From contig NC_135569.1 in assembly GCF_964340395.1 (NCBI RefSeq), positions 9,731,540 through 9,795,539 of the forward strand: a stretch of DNA of 64,000 nt, written 5' to 3'. The notes beneath the pieces are model-generated. The model was given only the letters and a program-made list of their open reading frames with translations, was not told the DNA's origin and made no database searches. Shown one piece after another: positions 57,629 through 64,000 of this stretch (positions are counted from its first letter, which is position 1; each line of letters begins with the position of its first letter). The position numbers and the translations under genes are program-made. Source of the DNA: Glandiceps talaboti (taxonomy: Eukaryota; Hemichordata; Enteropneusta; Spengelidae).

Positions 57629-58585
57629 AGCAGTTTCATTTGAACATATAGAATAGACATTCAAGTGTTTCTGGCCGAGACACTTCGCCCAGGCTTTGCA
57701 GAGCTGCCTCAGTAGACCCAATCCATCACCCTAATTATCGTTTATGTCCAGTCACGCGACCCAAAATGGTAATCAGAACAGTTGCAATTGTGACATAAAC
57801 ATGACAGGCGAAGTACCGAAAGAAACTCTTCCCCATTAAAATTAAACCTCCAAAATTCTGGATTTCGTATAAATTTTGTTAACATGTAAAACTTTAAGCT
57901 TCTAGATCATTTTACCAATTTTGTCATCTGATGAGAGCGAGAACATATTTGTGTAGTAAAGGAAATGTTGGTAGATATTATATATCACAACTTCCATGAT
58001 GTGTCCATAAATGCCTGGACCAATATTTCCGTGAAAACAACACACATCCAATATTTAACATGTCAAGGCTGATTACAAATTATTGTGGCTTCGAGTGACG
58101 TCTGACCTTTACCACACAGTCACCCAAGTGCTTTGATCACTACCTCCGGGGTTCACTGCCCCTACCTACGCAAAATAAAAGAACGGAACATGATTTCTCC
58201 GATACTACTGACTGACTGAGAGAACAAAATACTCCCACAACGTTATGTCATGTTGTGTTTCCCATCAATATCTCTGTGTGAATTTTATATAGACGATTGA
58301 CAATATTCGGCTGCTTTGTATTCACTCCACCTACGCAAGGTCTTGATAAGACGGTTACTATGGTTACAGTTCATCCTTGATATAATCTGCAATGAAGTTA
58401 CCAAAGATGTCCTTGTAATTACGAAGAAAACGAGTGGAAGTCAGAACTATTGCGTAATATCAAAGAAAGGATGTATTGGGTGATTATGTGTTCTTTCACA
58501 TGGGCTGATTAGTAATGTAGATCCGTTTGACTAAGTACTTATTTTTATTTAGCTCTCGATGAAGGAATGCTACAGATATATTGGC
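57629..58585. other. intergenic, no gene seen
   Basis: No recognised exon or repeat. Confidence 0.5.
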
Positions 58586-58857
<272 letters not shown>

Positions 58858-58900
58858 ACATTGATATACAGTTAAACCAGTCCTAAACCACGGGTTTATA

Positions 58901-59136
58901 GTTTTCATTTCTAAAAAGACTATCAGAAAGCGATGAGCGAGTGGCGACTCGGCAGCAGCATCGTGTTGCGATTGTCTAGGCTCAGTATAACGAGTTCTCT
59001 CACTCCGTCATCCTAAACCACTAACACTTCATTAGTGATAGCAACTGGTTATCGTGTTACTGCGGTGGAGAAGAACCGCTGTATATGACAACACGATATC
59101 AGTGCGTCGTGGTCAACTTTTGATATTTTCTATAGG
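58901..59136 (+). repeat. first-exon-like duplication, copy 1
   Basis: About 90 percent identical by eye to 60060-60296, over about 235 bp. Shared blocks include CAGTATAACGAGTTCTCTCA and ATAGCAACTGGTTATCGTGT. It ends in CTATAG|GTACAT, a possible but weaker donor, and runs straight into a (TATG)n array. Confidence 0.85.
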
Positions 59137-59143
59137 TACATAT

Positions 59144-59376
59144 ATATACATGTATGTATGTATGTGTATGTATGTATGTATGTATGTATGTATGTATGTA
59201 TGTATGTATGTATGTATGTATGTGTATGTATGTATGTATGTATGTATGTATGTATGTATGTATGTATGTATGTATGTATGCATGCATGCATGCATGCATG
59301 CATGTATGTATGTATGTATGTATGTATGTATGTATGTATGTATGTATGTATGTATGTATGTATGTATGTATGTATG

Positions 59377-59412
<36 letters not shown>
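59144..59412. repeat. (TATG)n-(CATG)n-(CA)n microsatellite
   Basis: About 240 bp of TATG with a GCAT island at 59280-59302, then about 15 CA units. Confidence 0.97.
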
Positions 59413-59413
<1 letters not shown>

Positions 59414-60059
59414 TCTTCTTTTATAAAGTGATTTATAAACACCAAATAATTTTTTCAAGTAACCAGGAATACACACTAATTAGTAGTCGCATATGCCACA
59501 AAATTAGTCATAAAGATGATGATTGGTTATTATTGTCATTATACATATGGTAGCGTTTTAACGTTGAGTAATTGTTCTGTAACCATAGCTACCAATCAAC
59601 ATTGATTCTAATTAGATAATCTTGTTGGCAAGATAGCAATTACAGAAGTTTGCACTTCATTAAATGAAGCTGCCGGCGACTATTTCATCAGTGACATCCA
59701 AACAGTCGTTCTCCAGGGCCACAATTTTCGCAATCCTCCATCAGCTTTCCGAACTTGATGTCTGGAACAGCTAGTGTCTGACTAACAGAACGACCATCTT
59801 TATGTTCAAGGTGCTATCCATTTACTAGTATACATCCCGAACATTCGAATGATAGCTAACCGCGATTATGGAAATAATTATGTACTGACGTTGCAGAAAA
59901 CAGTTTGAAAAATCATCTGAAATTACAAGCTGTTATTGTCCTTGCCTCTGCATGTTGCATGGTAACGGCCTATCTCCATGGTTACATGTCTCCTACATAC
60001 CCGGTATAGCCCTTATAATTACACAGAGAGAACGCGCGCGTTGTGGGTATATCTGTATC
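59413..60059. other. candidate promoter region of GPCR 2
   Basis: No coding signal. Sequence just before the second first-exon copy includes CCTTATAATT and GCGCGCG at about 60010-60040. Confidence 0.35.
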
Positions 60060-60296
60060 GTTTTCATTTCTAAAAGACTATCAGAAAGTGATGTGCGAGT
60101 GGCGAGTGGCAGCATCGTATCGCGATCGTCTAGGCTCAGTATAACGAGTTCTCTCACTCCGTCATCCTAAACCACTGATAATTCGTTAGTGATAGCAACT
60201 GGTTATCGTGTTACTGCGGTGGAGAAGAACTGCTGTATATGACAACACGATATCATCAGTGAGTCGTGATCAACTTTTGATTTTTCGCTGTCCAAG
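60060..60296 (+). other. candidate non-coding first exon of GPCR 2 (duplication copy 2)
   Basis: The segment ends in TCCAAG|GTAAGC, a strong 5' splice site, at 60296/60297. An acceptor at 61863 with a good pyrimidine tract then leads into the receptor's ATG exon, which would make a 1567-bp 5'-UTR intron. It is duplicated at 58901-59136. Confidence 0.5.
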
Positions 60297-60595
60297 GTAA
60301 GCATATAGACGACATCTTAACATTCTTATCAGACAATTGCATCTTCTGTCACTACCTGGAGACATTAATTCATCTTTTTCACGTTCTGTCAAATATTTTA
60401 GTTGTAGATGCGCTGTGCATAATTGAAGTTAATTATGTACGTATACTAGCGTAGAGTGTGTGTTTTAGATAGATGTTTAGAAGGGAACACACATGCATTG
60501 TGAATTTATGTTTTCTAGCCAGTCTTTCGGAAAGCTTGATTGCATATGATGAAACAGTAACGGCGTCGTACACCGCCACCACAACGCAACGGTGT

Positions 60596-60620
60596 TGACG
60601 ATGATGATGATGATGATGAA

Positions 60621-60658
<38 letters not shown>

Positions 60659-60659
60659 C
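60596..60659. repeat. (GAT)n microsatellite
   Basis: About 20 GAT units with one GAA. It codes poly-Ser or poly-Asp artefacts. Confidence 0.95.
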
Positions 60660-60890
60660 ACGTTGTCTGCTGATGAAATGAATCCTCTGCTTACCATGTC
60701 ATGTGTGTGAACTACCTATACATGTCAATCGATAGTTTAAACATAGATGAAGCAGTTCTAAGCATATTAGAAAATCCCCCTACCATGATTACTTTATAAT
60801 CAAGCCATATGTCATGTCATGTCACTTCCATGCCATCACTATGCAGGCAATGTGAGTTGATATACACGTAGGTGACGTCAGTTGACTGTA

Positions 60891-61214
60891 TTACATTACA
60901 TTACATTACATTACATTACATTACATTACATTACATTTTATTAAGTACATCACATCACATTACATTACATTAAATTACATTACAGTAACATTGTATTGCA
61001 TTACATTACGTTAAATTATATTACATTGCATTACATTTCATTACACTACATTACATTATATTACATTACATTACACTACATTACATTAAATTCAATATTA
61101 CATTACATTACAGTAACATTGCATTGCATTACATTACATTACGTTAACACCACATTGCATTGCATTACATTGCATTACATTACATTACATTACATTACAT
61201 TACATTACATTACA
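60891..61214. repeat. (ATTAC)n pentanucleotide mosaic
   Basis: About 320 bp of ATTAC with ATTGC, ATTAA and AGTAAC variants. It lies within the putative 5'-UTR intron of GPCR 2. Confidence 0.95.
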
Positions 61215-61843
61215 TGTATATGATATCACAGTGTGTCAAAACCTGACACAATGTTGTACTGACTTTTTGTTTTCAATAAAAAAGCTATCGCAAGTCAAAT
61301 TTACTTGTGTGTTTAAGTTTGTAAGACAGGCAATTCTACTACAATACCAACATGAGGATCATCTTGCTAGCAACTATCGAGATTGATATCAAATCGTGCA
61401 AAACTTGCTTGTTCAATTTTTTTTACTGATTTCACTTAGGCTATATCAAGTTATATGACATGACCCCAAGGTCATGAATGGAGAGACATATTGCGGAATA
61501 ATATTATTACCCCCCCCCCTCCCCCAGCATAATTTTCGAAAAAAAATCGGGTAATGATAATGGCATGCTTTGATATTATCTTGTGAGTATTTGGCAGAAC
61601 CTACAACATAAACGCCATCACGACTTATGGTGACGTAAACAACCAGGGTATAAATATCCATAGTTGTTGTTCAAACGCGTTCTACAACCACATTGTATGT
61701 GTCTGTGTATAAACTTAGCGTGCGTAGGACGGTATACGTAGGTGGATAAACATGTACGTGTTACTATAGAAATTGTCTTGTATTGTGTGTGTGTAAAAAT
61801 AGATTCGTTACTTTGTTCTTCTTTTCTTATGACTCGCTATCCG

Positions 61844-61863
61844 TTTACCCCTTTTCCCTGCAG
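61844..61863 (+). other. splice acceptor before GPCR 2
   Basis: TTACCCCTTTTCCCTGCAG, ending at 61863, is a strong pyrimidine tract and AG. It lies 48 bp before the start codon. Confidence 0.65.
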
Positions 61864-61911
61864 GAGAGAAAATTGTGAACTGAAGATTAAAGTATCTAAT
61901 TAGTTTGCCGG

Positions 61912-64000
61912 ATGTCACAACGAAGGATGTCCATAAATATGGCCATGGATGTGAATGTGAACTGCCTCGTCACCAACTGTTCGTTCTTTGATAGTAATAC
62001 GAGTGACAGTTCAACTATTTACAATGTTTTCGATTCGGGAGAAAATCTCGTTGTCAGTATTACCCTTTCAATATGTTATTCACTCGTCATTTTCTTCGGA
62101 GGTGGAGGAAACATTTTAGTGATAACACGTCTTTCATCGTTTGACTGGCAAAGGTTGAAGGTCACCAATCTTGTATTGACATCTTTGGCAATTTCTGATG
62201 CATTACTGTGCGTTATCTGTGTGCCAATGAGTTTTGCCGCCTTGTATAAACCAATAAATATTGACGATATCAATTGTAATATGCAAGAAACTACTTTTCT
62301 TTGGTTCGTCATTTTATCAATTGGGAATGTAGTTTTTCTTGCATTTGAACGATTCGACACCATTTGTTACCATGGCAACACACATTTAAATCGTCGTCGA
62401 ACAGTTGCAGCAATGGGTGTAATCTGGTTGGCCAGTCTTGTGATGACATCATTATCAACAAATGTTGCTCCAATCACGCGTGACGTTTGTCACCTTCAAC
62501 CAATTGAAAGTGTGAATGGGTTTCTAATTCTAATTTGTTTTGGTCTGAGTTCAATACTTACAGTGGTTTTTGTCACTAAGATTAATTATGGACTTCTGAC
62601 TTATAAAACTCAAAGGTTGAGCAGCTCTAGAGTTGACACAAGACTAAGTCCCCACGTGCACTCTGATAGAACTTCTACAGCGAAAGAAGCTGACAACGAA
62701 ACACGAATCGGTGATTCTTCATTGATGGAGTTTGGTGATCACCAAATGTCGTCGCACATCGATTCGTCTACGACGTCGATCAGGCCCGATCTCCAAACTA
62801 TCAGGGAAAGTTCGCAAATACATGCAAAGAGAAAGAGCTCAGTCAACCGCGAAAGGCGAATGGTGCGACGGAGGACGTCCTACAATAATCTTGTAGGTGG
62901 TCGTCGACTTTCCCGCGTTTCAATCGCTTCTCGGTCAATCTCGTCGGTTTGTGACGAAGAACTACAGAGAAAGGATGCGATTCGTAAATTAACGCGTCGG
63001 ATATCACGCAACTCTCGTGATAGTCTCGCGTCATTAAAGTATTTAGACGAAGATTCGCTGACAGGAGTTTTGACTGGCGATTCGGATCTCTACACAAATC
63101 AGGAGCGACGGCGCATGTCACGAAAGAAATCGCGAATATCGATGACGTCGACAGGGTTGTCATTAATTACCGATGATTCAGATAGTGATTACACGGAGGA
63201 AAAGACAAGCAAAAAGTTGAAACGCTACAGTAAGCGAAAATACGAGTCACGACAAGGGCTTTTTCATAGGGAATCGGAATCGGACTATTCGGACGCTTCA
63301 GTGACAGCGGTTGGGGGATCATTTCGGTCAGGACAGTCCTACAAGAAAGGAGATAGCTCTCGAAAGTTTTCGCGGGTTTCCATGACAGGCCTAGGTTCAC
63401 CAACGTTAGCCTCGATCGCTGACAGCGAAACGGATTCCCCGCTAATGGTGACAAACGACCAAAGCGACAAAACTAGCACATCAACAGGGTCTCCAAGTAG
63501 TGGACAAGCGAATTTAAGTCGAAAATCGTTATTTGATAGGAATACGTCGAACTGTAACACCAAGAAAAGGCAAAGTTCAATCTCGAAGTCGTCATCCTCA
63601 ACAGACAACGAAAAAAAAAGAGTGGCACTTCGACGAGACACTATTGAATCGTTCGGTTCTTTGTTTAGTGATGACTCTGTTTCCCTTAGGTTCTCCCTAA
63701 GTCATGACAATTCGACATCAGAGGATGACCGATTCAGTACTTTGAGTCTTGTCTGTCGGATCGGTAGCCAGCATGACAATTTCAAAGAACGTCTTCAAAA
63801 TTTCGCGGCGCGAAAAAATTCAAAGATTGAATCCACTAGGGGGCGCTATAGTCGTGATTCTATAAACCCATTTCAGTCACTCACAGATGTCGAAGAGCAT
63901 GACTGCGATGTAGGAGGACAAACTGGTACGGAACCAGGGAATTCGGAATATCTGACAGAGGAGAAAACGGGGGGAAATAATATAAATATTGGTGATTTTG
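61912..64000 (+). CDS. class A GPCR with very long third intracellular loop, 3'-truncated by the window
   Basis: The open frame runs 696 codons to the window edge without a stop. The ATG at 61912 is the first after an in-frame TAA at 61897. N-glycosylation sites NCS (22-24) and NTS (29-31) precede TM1. Landmarks: N67 (GGGGNILVI), D96 (AISDALLC), C122 before TM3, ERF at 146-148 in place of DRY, W172 in TM4, C193 in ECL2, TM5 about 202-224. The rest (about 225-696) is a hydrophilic loop rich in Ser, Arg and Asp, with many basic-directed phosphosites (RRRTS, RKKSR, RKFSR, RRDTI, RKNSK). TM6 and TM7 must lie beyond 64000. Position 3.32 is Phe129, so this is not an amine-type receptor. The coding DNA is visibly richer in CpG than its flanks. 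A donor-like ACA|GTAAGC at about 63229 could be used in splicing, but the frame stays open with similar composition after it. The ligand and subfamily are unknown. Confidence 0.92.
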   Translation, partial: MSQRRMSINMAMDVNVNCLVTNCSFFDSNTSDSSTIYNVFDSGENLVVSITLSICYSLVIFFGGGGNILVITRLSSFDWQRLKVTNLVLTSLAISDALLCVICVPMSFAALYKPINIDDINCNMQETTFLWFVILSIGNVVFLAFERFDTICYHGNTHLNRRRTVAAMGVIWLASLVMTSLSTNVAPITRDVCHLQPIESVNGFLILICFGLSSILTVVFVTKINYGLLTYKTQRLSSSRVDTRLSPHVHSDRTSTAKEADNETRIGDSSLMEFGDHQMSSHIDSSTTSIRPDLQTIRESSQIHAKRKSSVNRERRMVRRRTSYNNLVGGRRLSRVSIASRSISSVCDEELQRKDAIRKLTRRISRNSRDSLASLKYLDEDSLTGVLTGDSDLYTNQERRRMSRKKSRISMTSTGLSLITDDSDSDYTEEKTSKKLKRYSKRKYESRQGLFHRESESDYSDASVTAVGGSFRSGQSYKKGDSSRKFSRVSMTGLGSPTLASIADSETDSPLMVTNDQSDKTSTSTGSPSSGQANLSRKSLFDRNTSNCNTKKRQSSISKSSSSTDNEKKRVALRRDTIESFGSLFSDDSVSLRFSLSHDNSTSEDDRFSTLSLVCRIGSQHDNFKERLQNFAARKNSKIESTRGRYSRDSINPFQSLTDVEEHDCDVGGQTGTEPGNSEYLTEEKTGGNNINIGDF

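Noticed and set aside
60515-60697. Poly-Ser open frame
   Set aside because: Product of the (GAT)n microsatellite on the minus strand.
63339-63641. Minus-strand open frames under the GPCR 2 loop (62076-63641)
   Set aside because: They are antisense shadows of the uninterrupted plus-strand receptor frame.
61912-64000. Amine-receptor identity suggested by the long ICL3
   Set aside because: Position 3.32 is Phe, not the Asp that binds amine ligands.

Overview
The window is animal nuclear DNA. It is AT-rich, full of microsatellites and short inverted-repeat transposons, and carries intron-split genes with GT-AG splice sites. The two multi-exon genes match bilaterian secretory-pathway genes exon by exon. 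The flanking receptors are rhodopsin-class GPCRs with intronless coding regions. A non-vertebrate bilaterian (hemichordate, cephalochordate or similar marine invertebrate) fits best, but the sequence alone does not fix the phylum. I see no bacterial, viral or organellar genes and no tRNA or rRNA genes.

Layout: (1) 1-8.6 kb is intergenic with microsatellites and mobile-element debris. (2) 8691-9965 (+) is a complete class A GPCR of 424 aa with its coding region in one exon, preceded by a splice acceptor. (3) 10-15.4 kb is intergenic, with one 660-bp TIR element and one doubtful single-pass membrane-protein exon. (4) 33903-15455 (-) is a complete DNAJC16 (ERdj8) gene. I rebuilt 13 coding exons, all in phase, giving 764 aa: signal peptide, J domain with HPD, thioredoxin-like domain with CFTC, a membrane segment and the conserved C-terminal domain. 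(5) 34-41 kb is intergenic. (6) 48776-41314 (-) is a complete SDF4 (Cab45) gene with 6 coding exons and 384 aa: signal peptide, six canonical EF-hand loops and C-terminal HDEF. (7) 49-58.6 kb is a repeat-dominated desert with (AT)n arrays, palindromes and pentanucleotide mosaics. (8) 58.9-64 kb (+) holds a second class A GPCR. A duplicated candidate first exon (copies at 58.9 and 60.06 kb) lies upstream, and the open reading frame starts at 61912. That frame runs off the window after TM5 inside an exceptionally long third intracellular loop (at least about 470 aa).

DNAJC16 and SDF4 both act in the secretory pathway (ER folding and autophagy membrane; Golgi calcium-dependent cargo sorting). 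They lie in the same orientation, and in human both map to 1p36. The two GPCRs look unrelated to each other and neither has the TM3 aspartate of amine receptors.

The most distinctive non-genic content is a dense set of foldback/TIR elements of at least ten sequence types inside the introns of DNAJC16 and SDF4, several within 20-80 bp of splice sites. There are also tandem arrays, two of them sharing a CCAATCACAG motif, and an SDF4 intron made almost wholly of simple repeats that begin about 20 nt after its 5' splice site.
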